Positions 1 to 9,591 of a DNA stretch of 64,000 nucleotides are shown here, piece after piece (position 1 is the first letter of the stretch; each line of letters opens with the position of its first letter). The position numbers were made by a program, and so were the translations under genes. This stretch comes from Thiotrichaceae bacterium UBA4486 (GTDB taxonomy: Bacteria; Pseudomonadota; Gammaproteobacteria; Eutrophobiales; Eutrophobiaceae). The stretch is taken from the NCBI GenBank assembly GCA_002389045.1, contig DGNS01000017.1:1-64000 (forward strand), written 5' to 3'. Below the pieces are notes generated by a model. That model did no database searches. It saw only the letters and a program-made list of their open reading frames with translations, and was not told the origin of the DNA.

Positions 1-3000
1 GGTTGAACGCGTTCTCCACCGTGCCCGAGCCGGCCTTGCGAAATACCGAACAGCTGCCATCAGCACCGGCACAGTCCGAATCCGGGTCCGTGCTCTCCAC
101 GCACAACCCCGCCGGTTTGACCACGAAGTCGTTGCTGATACCAACAGCAAATTCACCGGACGGACTGCCGTCATCGAGCAACAACGGGTAACGTGCGTGT
201 AATTGCATCAGACCCGCATCCGGGTAATTCAATACCAGGGTTGCATCGGAATTGGCGCCGAACTGCAGATCGACCGCACTGTAGGCGGCAACGGTCTGTG
301 CGCCGCCATTGTCATCGCTGGTGGCGATATTGACACCGCCGGAGGTGGCCGGGGCACTGTTGGTGATATTCAATTGATTGCCCGCGCATTGGGCCGGGTT
401 GCGGCATTCGGCGCCGAGATCGATGGAAACAACAGAACCGTTGCTGAAAATCGGCTGGCAAACCGAGGGATCGTTATCGGATGCGCGCACGGCCTGGATA
501 TTCAGCGTCACGGCATCGGGTGCGACGTCGGAGGGCTTGCCCGAGATCTGTGTCGGTATGATGTTATTGCCGGCCGTGACGTTATTAAAAATCAACGCCG
601 CGGTATGAAAATCAACATCCGGATCGTCTTCGGCGGCAATGGCCGCGCCGGTGGTCTCATTCGGCGTCGAGACGATATTGATATTCACTGTTTCCGGCGC
701 CGGTCCGCCCAGCACCGGGTAATTAAACTGGATATCGACGCTGCTCTGGCCATTGGCAAACTGGTAATCCGCCGTGCCCGCGCCCGGGGCCACGCTACTC
801 ACCGCGCCGACACTGGCACCGCCCCAGGTGCCAAGGCCGGTACTGGTGGCCAGGTTGATTGTCGTGGCCGATGTGTGGGCAACAGTGGTGTTGGCTGAAT
901 CTTTCGCCGTAATTGTCACCGTCACCGGCAAACAGGTAATGCCCGCCGCCGGACTGATATCGATGTCGTAGTGATCGATGCCGGCGGCGCACGGATGCCG
1001 GAGGGCAAAATCCGTGGCCACCTGCGAGGCACTGATCACCTCATCGTAGATCCTGAATTCATCAAGGAAACCGTTCGCCGAATCGTTCGACCAGTTGTTG
1101 CCGCCGGTCCCGGTGTCGCGGTTGTCGCCGATGTACAGATCGTTGATATTGCCGAGCACGCCATTGGTGTTGGTATTATCCGTGGCCACCGACGCGCCGT
1201 TGACATAGATTTCCATGAAATCCGCGGGCAGGTCCCAGGTCACCGCGATATGCACCCAGGTGCCGCCGGCAAATCCCAGACCGCCCGTGATCGCCCGCAT
1301 GCGTTGATCGTTGCTGTCCTCGAGCACAAAGACCAGGCGGCCGCCGCCGTTATCCTGCCGGACCAGAAAGAAGTGCTTGTCGGCGTTGTTATTGCCCAGG
1401 TTGCGCGAGGCGTCGAACAACATTCGATCGCCGTTACTGTTCCAGTTGCTCGCCGAGTTATACCAGAAGGTGATGGAACCCCGGTTCCCCGGCGTGAAGC
1501 TGCTGGCAACGGCGTCGATGGAATTGTTGGTGTTGTTCGGAATCTCTGCATAGCCACAGGTGCCGGGATCGCCGACCAGCGCGGGATTGCTGGCCGGGCT
1601 GGCCGGCGCCGCTCCGCCCAGAGGTGAGCCGTCATTATTATTTCCGCTGCTGTCCACCACGGATCCCGCTCCGGCCCACAGAGTTTCATCCATGGCGTAA
1701 TAGAGTACCGGCGGCGGTGGCGCGCAGGGATGGGTCTGGTTCATCACGTCGGCTACCTGGGTAGCGGAGAGTGCGATATCGTAAACCCGCACTTCATCCA
1801 GCAAGCCATCGAATTCACGGCCGGCAAAACCCTGATCGCCGCCGACCTGGAACGGATCGTTGTTCAGGGTAAGGCTGGCGGACTGGTTATTGGTATTGGG
1901 ATCCTCAACACCATTGATATAGATCCTCTGGAACGCGCCCGAGGCGGAGTAAACGATGGCGACATGCTGCCATACACCCGGCGTCAGGGTGCCGCTGGAT
2001 GTCAGCTCGCGGACGCCGCCGCCCCACCACCAGAAAATCCGGCCGGAGGAATCGATGTGGAATTCGAAATTCTCATCCTTGGAGATGATCGACATCAGGC
2101 CGCCGCCCGGTATATTGGCGGGATTCACCCAGACGGTTACGGTCAGCTCGTTGGCGATATCCAGCAGCGGGTTATCCGCGATTTCCAGTAAATCATTGTT
2201 GCCATCGAAAACGCCATAACGGCAGGTGCCCGGATCGCCGCCGATAGCGGGCGTGGTATCGTCGGTTCCCGTGCCGTTAATCGCGGTGCCATTCAGATTA
2301 TTGCCGCTGCTGTCCACGACCTCACCCGCTGTGCCGTTCCAGTTGAATTCCTCCATGCGCCAGTCCAGCACCGGCTCGGGGGCGGACGACAGACAAACAT
2401 CATCCATATGCCAGTAGTCCCAGTCGACACCGCTGCCGCCGGTCTGCCGGACACGAATCCGGAAACCGGCATGCAACGCATCGGCAGGCAGCGTATAGGA
2501 ACGGTTGAAGATCTCTCCGGGCGCGCCATTGCCGGGAAAGGTCTCAATACCGACCCAGGTACTGGCATTATTAAAATATTCAACCACCAGGTCCTCACCG
2601 GCTTCCGGATTCTCGCTGAAGGCGTCATCGCCGCGGCGCACCCACATCTCCACAATCAGCGCGGAACTGATCGCACTGGTATCCACCGCTACGGATGTCG
2701 CGGTGACGACGCCGTGGCGGGTGAACAGCGATTGGGTCGGTGAATTCGCCGTCACAGCGCTGATACCGGCCCTGGAAGAGTCGGTAACAGTCCAGTTACC
2801 AAGGCCGTTTTCAAACGTATCGCATGAACCCACAATCAACGGGGGCGTCGGCGTAGCTTCCGTGACCACCACATCATCGACATGCCAGTAATCAAAATCC
2901 GCACCGCTGCCGGATGCCAGTTGAAAGCGTATTTGCAGTCCCGCATGCAGCGCCGTCGGCGGCAAAAAATACGTGCGCGTCAGGATTTCACCATCCGTAT

Positions 3001-3376
3001 CCACACCGGGAAATACTTCCAGGGTATTCCAGGTGGCGCCATCGAAGAATTCGACGCTCAGATCCTCGCCGGAATCCGGGTCCTCGCTGAAAGCGTCGGC
3101 ACCACGGCGGATCCATACGGACAATTCAGCCGCGGGAACGGCCGCATTGATGGTGGTGCTGGTGGCGGTCACCGTGTCCCAGCGCAAACGCATTGAATTA
3201 CTGCCCGAATTCGCGGTTTCATTGCCGATACTGGCGTCACCGGGCCCGCTGCTGGTCCAGTTGGCAAAACCGCCTTCAAAATCATCATTAAAAAGGACAT
3301 CACCGGGTGCAGCCAATGCTGCCTGCAGCGGTAACAGGGAGCAAAGCATGACGAGTATCGATATAAGCCTGTTCAT
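1..3376 (-). CDS. MshQ-like secreted surface protein with LamG and DUF6701 domains (3' end outside window)
   Basis: The reading frame is open on the minus strand from an ATG at 3376 to the window edge (1,125 codons seen). Residues 1-22 form a signal peptide (MNRLISILVMLCSLLPLQA...). Two similar blocks of about 150 residues follow (roughly 25-165 and 166-335), each starting with a 'FE.G..NWT' motif and ending with 'W..DDV', like jelly-roll carbohydrate-binding modules. Two LamG/concanavalin A-like domains lie at about 335-550 and 550-797, each opening with 'D.SGN..(N/D)G' and containing a 'LDE(V/F)R(V/I)YD' motif. From about 800 ('DHYDIDISPAAGITC') it matches the DUF6701 region of MshQ. Family knowledge: MshQ is the large adhesin-like protein of MSHA pilus loci. 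It starts 59 bp after the sigma/anti-sigma-like pair on the same strand, so it may be their target. No other pilus gene is in view. Confidence 0.85.
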   Translation of the reverse strand, partial: MNRLISILVMLCSLLPLQAALAAPGDVLFNDDFEGGFANWTSSGPGDASIGNETANSGSNSMRLRWDTVTATSTTINAAVPAAELSVWIRRGADAFSEDPDSGEDLSVEFFDGATWNTLEVFPGVDTDGEILTRTYFLPPTALHAGLQIRFQLASGSGADFDYWHVDDVVVTEATPTPPLIVGSCDTFENGLGNWTVTDSSRAGISAVTANSPTQSLFTRHGVVTATSVAVDTSAISSALIVEMWVRRGDDAFSENPEAGEDLVVEYFNNASTWVGIETFPGNGAPGEIFNRSYTLPADALHAGFRIRVRQTGGSGVDWDYWHMDDVCLSSAPEPVLDWRMEEFNWNGTAGEVVDSSGNNLNGTAINGTGTDDTTPAIGGDPGTCRYGVFDGNNDLLEIADNPLLDIANELTVTVWVNPANIPGGGLMSIISKDENFEFHIDSSGRIFWWWGGGVRELTSSGTLTPGVWQHVAIVYSASGAFQRIYINGVEDPNTNNQSASLTLNNDPFQVGGDQGFAGREFDGLLDEVRVYDIALSATQVADVMNQTHPCAPPPPVLYYAMDETLWAGAGSVVDSSGNNNDGSPLGGAAPASPASNPALVGDPGTCGYAEIPNNTNNSIDAVASSFTPGNRGSITFWYNSASNWNSNGDRMLFDASRNLGNNNADKHFFLVRQDNGGGRLVFVLEDSNDQRMRAITGGLGFAGGTWVHIAVTWDLPADFMEIYVNGASVATDNTNTNGVLGNINDLYIGDNRDTGTGGNNWSNDSANGFLDEFRIYDEVISASQVATDFALRHPCAAGIDHYDIDISPAAGITCLPVTVTITAKDSANTTVAHTSATTINLATSTGLGTWGGASVGAVSSVAPGAGTADYQFANGQSSVDIQFNYPVLGGPAPETVNINIVSTPNETTGAAIAAEDDPDVDFHTAALIFNNVTAGNNIIPTQISGKPSDVAPDAVTLNIQAVRASDNDPSVCQPIFSNGSVVSIDLGAECRNPAQCAGNQLNITNSAPATSGGVNIATSDDNGGAQTVAAYSAVDLQFGANSDATLVLNYPDAGLMQLHARYPLLLDDGSPSGEFAVGISNDFVVKPAGLCVESTDPDSDCAGADGSCSVFRKAGSGTVENAFN

Positions 3377-3435
3377 GGCGTCCTCGGTTATATGTACCGG
3401 CCCCGGTTCGTTACCTGTTAGAGGGATGTACTGCA

Positions 3436-3825
3436 TTAATCGGCTTCGCGCAGGTAAATAACCGGGTCCTGTTGTTGCCGTGTCCGGTCGGGCCGGCCGT
3501 TCCTGTCCAGATGCCGGTTCGTCCGCGGCATGAGCGGCAACGTATCGGCGGGTTGTTCAACTTGCGCTTGCTCGGGCTTGCCGGTGATACCGAACTCGTT
3601 CACCAGCCAGCCCGCCGCCACCGCCAGTCCACCTGTTACCAGTAAAACGGTCCACCAGGGCAGAGTGTTCGGTTTTTTATGTGAACGGCTTCCGCTTTTT
3701 GCATGGGCCAGCGCATCACGAATGGCCTGCATGCGCGCCGGGTCGGGCACATACGTCTCGTCAAAGGCAGGGGTGATCAGTGTTTCGATAACCGCGCTGT
3801 CCGGTGCCGCAATATTATGTTTCAT
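3436..3825 (-). CDS. Single-span membrane protein, putative anti-sigma factor
   Basis: This 129-residue protein is unlike named families I recognise. Its N-terminal ~60 residues are soluble and acidic. A membrane segment ('WWTVLLVTGGLAVAAGWLV') follows, then a ~50-residue polar tail rich in Pro, Arg and Gln. The ATG at 3825 overlaps the end of the sigma-factor gene by 11 bp, typical of translational coupling between an ECF sigma factor and its partner. The soluble-N, one-span, exported-tail layout fits an anti-sigma factor, but no zinc-binding anti-sigma (ZAS) His/Cys motif is visible. The role is therefore inferred from position. Confidence 0.6.
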   Translation of the reverse strand: MKHNIAAPDSAVIETLITPAFDETYVPDPARMQAIRDALAHAKSGSRSHKKPNTLPWWTVLLVTGGLAVAAGWLVNEFGITGKPEQAQVEQPADTLPLMPRTNRHLDRNGRPDRTRQQQDPVIYLREAD

Positions 3826-4354
3826 CTGCCTGCCACATGGTTCTGATTTTATGGATGGCTGCGGCCGCCTGCCGGCGCACGGTGCCCTCGGGCATATCCA
3901 CCACCTCTGCAATCTCTCTGTGAGTGAGCCCGATCCAGTAACGCATGAGCAACAGGTTTTGTTCATCCCGCGGTAACTGATTCATGTAATGGCGGAGGAG
4001 TTGTTTTTGCAGTTGATGATATTCACTGGACTCGGGAGCGGTCGCGCTGTCCAGCAAACGGCTGTCCACCGTGACCGGCGCAGCCGTATCCCGGCGGTGA
4101 CTGTCGATGTGCAGGTTGATGGCGATGCGATAAAGCAGCGCCACCGGTGATGCGGGATCCTTGCAGACAACGCGGATAAACCGGCTGAAGGCTTCCGCCA
4201 CCAGGTCATACGCCGCCTCTTCGTGACAACCGCGGCTGCGGAGAAATCCCCACAAACGCCCCGATTGGCCGCGGTAAAAACGGTTGAAAGCCGTCTGGTC
4301 ATCCTGTTCACAGTAACGTTGTAACAACGTTCTCGGGTCAGTGTCCACGGTCAT
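3815..4354 (-). CDS. RNA polymerase sigma factor, ECF/sigma-70 family
   Basis: The protein has 179 residues from the ATG at 4354 (MTVDTDPRTLLQRYCEQDD). Region 2 covers about 15-85 ('AFNRFYRGQSGRLWGFL ... AYDLVAEAFSRFIR') and region 4 about 120-172, with the helix-turn-helix 'GLTHREIAEVVDMPEGTVR'. No extra domain is present. An upstream in-frame start would overlap gpsA, and this start gives the usual ECF length. Thirty-five bp separate it from gpsA, so read-through from the secB-gpsA operon is possible. The next genes are the putative anti-sigma partner and the MshQ-like protein, suggesting control of a surface structure. Confidence 0.85.
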   Translation of the reverse strand: MTVDTDPRTLLQRYCEQDDQTAFNRFYRGQSGRLWGFLRSRGCHEEAAYDLVAEAFSRFIRVVCKDPASPVALLYRIAINLHIDSHRRDTAAPVTVDSRLLDSATAPESSEYHQLQKQLLRHYMNQLPRDEQNLLLMRYWIGLTHREIAEVVDMPEGTVRRQAAAAIHKIRTMWQADET

Positions 4355-4389
4355 GCCAATGGTTGACTCGATGCACTGAACACGGAGTG

Positions 4390-5391
4390 TCAGTGCTGCT
4401 CCGGTTTCGGGTCCCTGGAGAGTAATGACTGCACCGCTTCCTGCGGCGTGCATTCATTATTGATCACCCGGTAGACTTCCGCGGTAATCGGCATCTCGAC
4501 CTGGTAGCGTGCGGCCAGCACACAGGCCTCGTTCACGGTTCTTGCGCCCTCGATAGCCCGGCCGATACGCTGCCGTGCGGATTCAAGGTCCTCTCCAGCC
4601 GCCAGCGCCAGACCAAGCTGGCGGTTTCTGGACTGGTCATCGGTACAGGTCAGCACCAGGTCACCGAGGCCGGACAGTCCCATGAAGGTTTCCTGCTGAC
4701 CGCCGATGGCCACGCCCAGGCGCATGATTTCCGCGAGTCCCCGGGTGATCAGGGCCGCGCGAGTATTGGCGCCGAACCCCAGTCCATCGGCGATACCCGA
4801 GGCGATGGCCAGTACGTTCTTGATGGCACCGGCAATGGCCACCCCGGTGACATCATTCCGGGTATAAACACGAAACACATCGTTATGAAACAACCTGGAT
4901 ATATCTCCGGCGAGTTTGGCATCGCTGCTGGCCACGGTGACGGCGGTAGGTAATTCCCTGGCCACCTCGGCGGCAAAGGACGGCCCGGAGAGCAGAGCGA
5001 CACCGTGTTCGGGACCCAGCACATCCATCACGATCTCATGACACAGCAGCTGTGTGCCGGGCTCAAGGCCCTTGCACACGAGGCACACCGGTGGCAACGG
5101 TTGCAATGTCTGCGACAGGAATTCGAGTGATTCGCGCACGGCATGGCAGGGCACGGCCAGCACCAGGCAGGACGGCGGCAGGCCGTCGAATACAGGCTCA
5201 AAAAGACAGTGAATATTATCGGACAGTCGCTGGCCGGGCAGGTAGCGATTATTTTCCCGGTCCGCCTGCATTTGCCGGATCCGCGCCGGGTCCCGCCCCA
5301 GCAGGTAAACATCATGGGCATTTTTTGCCAGTACCAGCGCCAGAGCCGTGCCCCATGAACCGGCGCCCATCACCAGTACCGGCCCCGCCAT
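4390..5391 (-). CDS. gpsA: Glycerol-3-phosphate dehydrogenase [NAD(P)+]
   Basis: A 333-residue cytosolic enzyme that reduces dihydroxyacetone phosphate to sn-glycerol-3-phosphate, the first step of phospholipid synthesis. The dinucleotide-binding loop GAGSWG is at residues 9-14, the 'GPSFA' motif near 136-140, and the catalytic lysine in 'GAIKNVLAIASG' at about K191. The length equals the family norm. It lies 42 bp after secB on the same strand, as in the Escherichia coli yibN-grxC-secB-gpsA cluster. The cysE gene that often follows is replaced here by a sigma-factor module. Confidence 0.97.
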   Translation of the reverse strand: MAGPVLVMGAGSWGTALALVLAKNAHDVYLLGRDPARIRQMQADRENNRYLPGQRLSDNIHCLFEPVFDGLPPSCLVLAVPCHAVRESLEFLSQTLQPLPPVCLVCKGLEPGTQLLCHEIVMDVLGPEHGVALLSGPSFAAEVARELPTAVTVASSDAKLAGDISRLFHNDVFRVYTRNDVTGVAIAGAIKNVLAIASGIADGLGFGANTRAALITRGLAEIMRLGVAIGGQQETFMGLSGLGDLVLTCTDDQSRNRQLGLALAAGEDLESARQRIGRAIEGARTVNEACVLAARYQVEMPITAEVYRVINNECTPQEAVQSLLSRDPKPEQH

Positions 5392-5433
5392 CAGGCGCCG
5401 GCTCCCCGGGCGGTTACCCGGAAACCGGGCGCG

Positions 5434-5913
5434 TTAATGCCGGGTGCCCTGGTCCTGTTGTACCTGTTCTTTCTGCTTGTGCTGGGCATACAGTGCATCG
5501 AAATTAACCGGCGCCAGAAGCAACTGCGGAAAACCACCGCGCGTGACCAGATCCGAGATAAATTCCCGGGCAAACGGGAACAGTATATTCGGGCAGATCG
5601 TCGCTATCATGCGCGCCATGGCATCCTGTGGAAAGCCGTCGATGTTGAAAATACCGGCCTGGTTGATTTCCACCAGGTAAACCGTCTTCTCTTCCACCGA
5701 GACCGTCAGGGTGATGGTCAATACCACTTCGTAAAGGGTATTTTCCAGTAACCGGGAATCCGTCGACAACTCCATGTTTACGGCCGGCTTCCATTCCTTG
5801 CGGAAGATTTCCGGTGAATGCGGGGTTTCAAAGGAAACATCCTTGACGTACACCTTTTGTATGGTGAACTGACCGGCCTGAACATTACCGGTATTGCCTG
5901 CTGCTTCTGCCAT
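5434..5913 (-). CDS. secB: Protein-export chaperone SecB
   Basis: A 159-residue tetrameric cytosolic chaperone that keeps preproteins unfolded and hands them to SecA. The family core is clear: 'FTIQKVYVKDVSFETPHSPEIF', then 'YEVVLTITLTV...KTVYLVEINQAGIF', and 'CPNILFPFAREFISDLVTRGGFPQLLLAPVNFDALY'. The C-terminus is short and Gln-rich ('KQKEQVQQDQGTRH'). It is transcribed with gpsA and probably with the rhodanese gene 92 bp upstream. The glutaredoxin gene grxC, which usually sits between these two, is absent. Confidence 0.97.
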   Translation of the reverse strand: MAEAAGNTGNVQAGQFTIQKVYVKDVSFETPHSPEIFRKEWKPAVNMELSTDSRLLENTLYEVVLTITLTVSVEEKTVYLVEINQAGIFNIDGFPQDAMARMIATICPNILFPFAREFISDLVTRGGFPQLLLAPVNFDALYAQHKQKEQVQQDQGTRH

Positions 5914-6005
5914 TCTCGGTTTCCTTAAGCTGTTTTACTTATCTGCGCATTGGACTAAATACAACCGGCCCGGCAAACACCTGGCGCCGTATTGACAGCC
6001 GGTTT

Positions 6006-6431
6006 TCAATCACGGGTCAGCGGCAAGCCGGCGCTTTTCCAGGCCTGCATGCCGCCCTTCAACACATATAAATTACCAAAGCCCTCATGTTTGAACCCGC
6101 GAATGACGCGACCGGATTCGGCGCCGCCCTGGCAATACAGCACCACGGGCTTATCCTTGTACTTGTCCAGTTCCTTGCGCCTGGATTCAAGATCGGCCAC
6201 AGGCAGATTCATGGCGTTGATAATATGGCCATCCTTGAATTCATCGGCGGGTCGAATGTCCACCACCAGGGCGTTGTCATGGTTGATCAGGCGGGTGACT
6301 TCCGCGGGCGACATGGTTTTGACACCGGACATGCTGTCTCCAAACAGGTTCCAGGCGAGTAACATCAGCAGGGCAACCAGCAGGGAGAACAAAAACAGGT
6401 GATTGGCGATAAATTCCGGTAATCGTTCCAT
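6006..6431 (-). CDS. Membrane-anchored rhodanese-like protein (YibN type)
   Basis: 141 residues. An N-terminal membrane segment covers about 10-30 ('HLFLFSLLVALLMLLAWNLF') and a single rhodanese domain about 38-138. The predicted active-site loop is 'YCQGGAES' with C100, and the domain carries the usual 'VVDIRP..EF..GHI..A.NLP' entry motif. Family knowledge: single-domain rhodaneses move sulfane sulfur. The partner of YibN in this conserved locus is not firmly known. The gene heads the secB-gpsA transcription unit and diverges from gpmI across 238 bp. Confidence 0.9.
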   Translation of the reverse strand: MERLPEFIANHLFLFSLLVALLMLLAWNLFGDSMSGVKTMSPAEVTRLINHDNALVVDIRPADEFKDGHIINAMNLPVADLESRRKELDKYKDKPVVLYCQGGAESGRVIRGFKHEGFGNLYVLKGGMQAWKSAGLPLTRD

Positions 6432-6669
6432 AACAAATTAAGGATAATGTGGTCGGGAAATTATTCTGACACGGGGCCGGGAGCCAATGATACGTGATAT
6501 AAAAAACGCGTCAAAAGTTTATTTTTCCCGTCTCAGCAAAGCCGGCAATTCATGCTAGAATGTCGGCGCAAAGCACGATTACATGCATTGATCCTCACAT
6601 AACCGCGATTAAAAGCACAGATTCCGAATCGTTGATGGTCCTGATGAATTCACCGGATCCCGCCTCCTG

Positions 6670-8250
6670 ATGCGACTGAAACACAGACCTTACCTGCTCA
6701 TTATCATGGACGGCTGGGGGCATACCGACGTCACCGTTTACAACGCCATTCACAGCGCCAACAAACCCAACTGGGATCGCATCTGGAACGAGAATCCGCA
6801 CATGCTGATCAGCGCCTCGGGTATTGATGTCGGCCTGCCGTCGGAACAAATGGGGAATTCCGAGGTGGGCCACATGAACATCGGCTCCGGTCGCGTGGTC
6901 AAGCAGGAGTTTACCCGCATCTCCGCCGCCATAGAGGATGGCAGTTTCTTCAGCAATGAACCTCTGTGCGAAGCATTCGACCTGGCCGCAGGCACCGCCA
7001 AGGCCGTGCATATCGTCGGGTTGCTCTCCGACGGTGGCGTGCACAGCCATGAAGAACATATCTTTGCCTTACTGGAAATGGCGGCACAGCGTGGTGTCGA
7101 GCATATCTACCTGCATGCCTTTCTTGACGGCCGTGACAAACCGCCGAAAAGCGCCACGGAATCCATCGCCCGGGCCCAGGTGAAGCTGCGCGAGATCGGC
7201 AAGGGCAACATTGTCAGCCTGATAGGCCGCCATTACGCCATGGATCGCAACCAGCACTGGGATCGCACGAAGGTTGCCTATGACCTGATCAGCGAGGGTC
7301 GCGCCGATTACATTGCGCCGGATCCCTTCGTCGCCCTGGACAGGGCTTATGAACGCGGCGAAACCGACGAATTTGTCAGCCCGATCAGCATCCACCGCCA
7401 CGACCAGGCGCCGGTGCGCGTGGAAGACGGTGATATCATGATATTTGCCAACTACCGGGCCGATCGGGCACGACAGCTGGCGCGAGCCTTCACCAAGGAG
7501 GATTTCAAAAGTTTTACACGCCGGCATTTCCCGAAACTCGGCCAGTTCATCAGCCTGACGGAATACAAATCGAACTATGAATTTCCGGTCGCCTTCCGCC
7601 CTGAACATCTGCACAATGTCCTGGGTGAATACATCTCTGATCGCGGCCTGAAGCAATTGCGCATTGCGGAAACTGAAAAATACGCCCACGTAACGTTCTT
7701 CTTCAACGGTGGCGAGGAACGGGTTTTCCCGGGGGAAGATCGCATCCTGGTGCCTTCACCCCACGTCCGCACCTACAATGAAGTCCCGGAGATGAGCGCC
7801 TACGAGGTTACCGACAAACTCATCGAAGCCATCGAAAGCGACAAATACGATTTGATCGTCTGCAACTTTGCCAATACCGACATGGTCGGCCACAGCGGCG
7901 ATTTCCAGGCAACGGTCAGCGCGGTGGAAGCGGTGGATACCTGTCTCGGACGCATCATCGCCGCCATGAAAAAGGCCGGCGGTGAAACCCTGATCACGGC
8001 CGACCACGGTAACGCCGAACAGATGCGCGCCTACACCACGGAAAAGATCAAGGCCCAGTCGCACACGGCGCACACCAGCAATCCCGTGCCACTGGTTTAC
8101 ATCGGCCGGTCGGCGGACCCGGAACCGAAGGAAGGGTTACTCTCGGATATCAGTCCCACCCTGCTCTACCTGATGGGCCTGAAACAGCCTCGGGAAATGA
8201 CCGGACAACCGTTGTTCCATCTGAAGGATGACGACGGCGACACGGCTTAA
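6670..8250 (+). CDS. gpmI: 2,3-bisphosphoglycerate-independent phosphoglycerate mutase
   Basis: A 526-residue Mn-dependent glycolytic/gluconeogenic enzyme that interconverts 3- and 2-phosphoglycerate. The alkaline-phosphatase-superfamily signature is complete: metal-binding 'IMDGWG' with D14, nucleophile S64 in 'EQMGNSEVGHMNIG', 'HAFLDGRD', 'IGRHYAMDR', 'ANYRADRAR', 'NFANTDMVGHSG' and 'TADHGNAE'. The length is near the usual ~510. No strong Shine-Dalgarno is visible before the ATG. It overlaps envC by 23 bp, as part of the conserved gpmI-envC-yibQ arrangement. Confidence 0.97.
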   Translation: MRLKHRPYLLIIMDGWGHTDVTVYNAIHSANKPNWDRIWNENPHMLISASGIDVGLPSEQMGNSEVGHMNIGSGRVVKQEFTRISAAIEDGSFFSNEPLCEAFDLAAGTAKAVHIVGLLSDGGVHSHEEHIFALLEMAAQRGVEHIYLHAFLDGRDKPPKSATESIARAQVKLREIGKGNIVSLIGRHYAMDRNQHWDRTKVAYDLISEGRADYIAPDPFVALDRAYERGETDEFVSPISIHRHDQAPVRVEDGDIMIFANYRADRARQLARAFTKEDFKSFTRRHFPKLGQFISLTEYKSNYEFPVAFRPEHLHNVLGEYISDRGLKQLRIAETEKYAHVTFFFNGGEERVFPGEDRILVPSPHVRTYNEVPEMSAYEVTDKLIEAIESDKYDLIVCNFANTDMVGHSGDFQATVSAVEAVDTCLGRIIAAMKKAGGETLITADHGNAEQMRAYTTEKIKAQSHTAHTSNPVPLVYIGRSADPEPKEGLLSDISPTLLYLMGLKQPREMTGQPLFHLKDDDGDTA

Positions 8251-9379
8251 TACGGTTCTGATCCTGTGGCTGCTGCTGGCGGTCCAGGTTGCGGCTGCGG
8301 AGGACAATACTGCTGATGCGGATAAACTCGAATCACTGCGCCAGAACATCCAGGAAGTCGAATCCAGTATCCGCGGCGCCAGTAATGAAAAAAAATTCCT
8401 CACGCAGGAACTGGAGGAGAATGAAAAACATGTCGCTCAAATCCAGGCAAAACTCGACCGTTTGAACCTGGAGATTGCCGCCAAGGTCGAGGAGATCCGT
8501 AATTTACAGGCCGAACAGCAAAATCGTGAGCAGCAGCTGAATGTGCAGCAAACTCACCTGTCCCGGCAGATCCGGGCTGCCTATATGTCCGGCCGTTCCG
8601 ATTACCTGAAATTGCTGCTGAACCAGGAAGACCCGCAGCGTATCGGCCGCGTGCTGGCCTATTATGATTATCATAATCGCACGCGCATGGCCGAAATCGA
8701 TGCAACCATGGAAAGACTGAACGCTATCGCCACACTGGAAAACACCATTTTGCAGGAAAACAAAAGACTCATTGCCCTGAAAAGCGAAGAGGAAACGCAA
8801 CTCGCCAACCTGCATCAGCTCCGCAATACACGCCGGACCATCATCGAGCAGCTTGATCAGTTCATCAGCGAGCGGGGACTGGAGTTGCAACGCCTGCAAA
8901 CGCAGGAGCAGGAACTGAAAAAACTCATCAACAGAATCAGTGAATCCGGACCCGGCGGTATCACATTCTTCGAGGACATTGCCCCGTTCGATACCTTGCG
9001 CGGTACCTTGCAATGGCCGATTCAGGGTGAAATCATTCACCGGTTCGGCAGTCCGAAAAAAGGCGCCAACCTGAACTGGCAAGGCATGTTCATCGAGGCG
9101 CCGGCGGGTACCGAAGTCAAGGCCATCAGCACCGGCAAGGTGATATTCGCCGACTGGTTCAAGAACCTGGGGCTGTTGATCATTATTGAACACGGCAACG
9201 GTTACATGAGTCTGTATGGCCATAACCAGAGTCTGAACAAGAAACAGGGCGACTGGGTATTGCCCGGCGAACCCGTAGCCCTGGTCGGCGACAGCGGCGG
9301 CCAGACCAGCAGCGGCCTGTATTTCGAGATCCGTCATCGTGGCAAACCGGTCAATCCGGTCAAATGGTGCCGGAAATAA
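8228..9379 (+). CDS. envC: Murein hydrolase activator EnvC (degenerate LytM domain)
   Basis: 383 residues: signal peptide 1-24, a long coiled coil at about 30-250, and a LytM/M23 domain at about 268-383. The zinc ligands of active M23 peptidases are not conserved: the HxxxD region reads 'NLNWQGMFI' and the terminal HxH region reads 'GLYFEIRHRG'. This matches EnvC, which is not a peptidase but an activator of the periplasmic amidases AmiA/AmiB at the division septum. The start inside gpmI (ATGACGACGGCG) gives a plausible signal peptide and implies translational coupling. Confidence 0.93.
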   Translation: MTTATRLNTVLILWLLLAVQVAAAEDNTADADKLESLRQNIQEVESSIRGASNEKKFLTQELEENEKHVAQIQAKLDRLNLEIAAKVEEIRNLQAEQQNREQQLNVQQTHLSRQIRAAYMSGRSDYLKLLLNQEDPQRIGRVLAYYDYHNRTRMAEIDATMERLNAIATLENTILQENKRLIALKSEEETQLANLHQLRNTRRTIIEQLDQFISERGLELQRLQTQEQELKKLINRISESGPGGITFFEDIAPFDTLRGTLQWPIQGEIIHRFGSPKKGANLNWQGMFIEAPAGTEVKAISTGKVIFADWFKNLGLLIIIEHGNGYMSLYGHNQSLNKKQGDWVLPGEPVALVGDSGGQTSSGLYFEIRHRGKPVNPVKWCRK

Positions 9380-9591
9380 ATGCGCGTGATTAACGCCGGC
9401 AGCAGACTGGCCACACCCCGGACATCACTGTGATTTTATACGCCCGGCATTTACAATGGCCGGTATGCCGGGTTTAATTGTTTCGAGCAGGTGGTCCATG
9501 GTACAAACAGCGGATGCCTATACCTTTTATCAGGGAATTCCCGGCAGGCGAATATCCGGAATTCCGAACTACATGCTAACCGGAATCATCG

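Noticed and set aside
203..2891. Long plus-strand frames across the first 3 kb
   Set aside because: They lie antisense to the continuous minus-strand MshQ-like frame, which has a signal peptide, LamG and DUF6701 domains; the plus frames have no domains and Gly/Arg/Ile-skewed composition.
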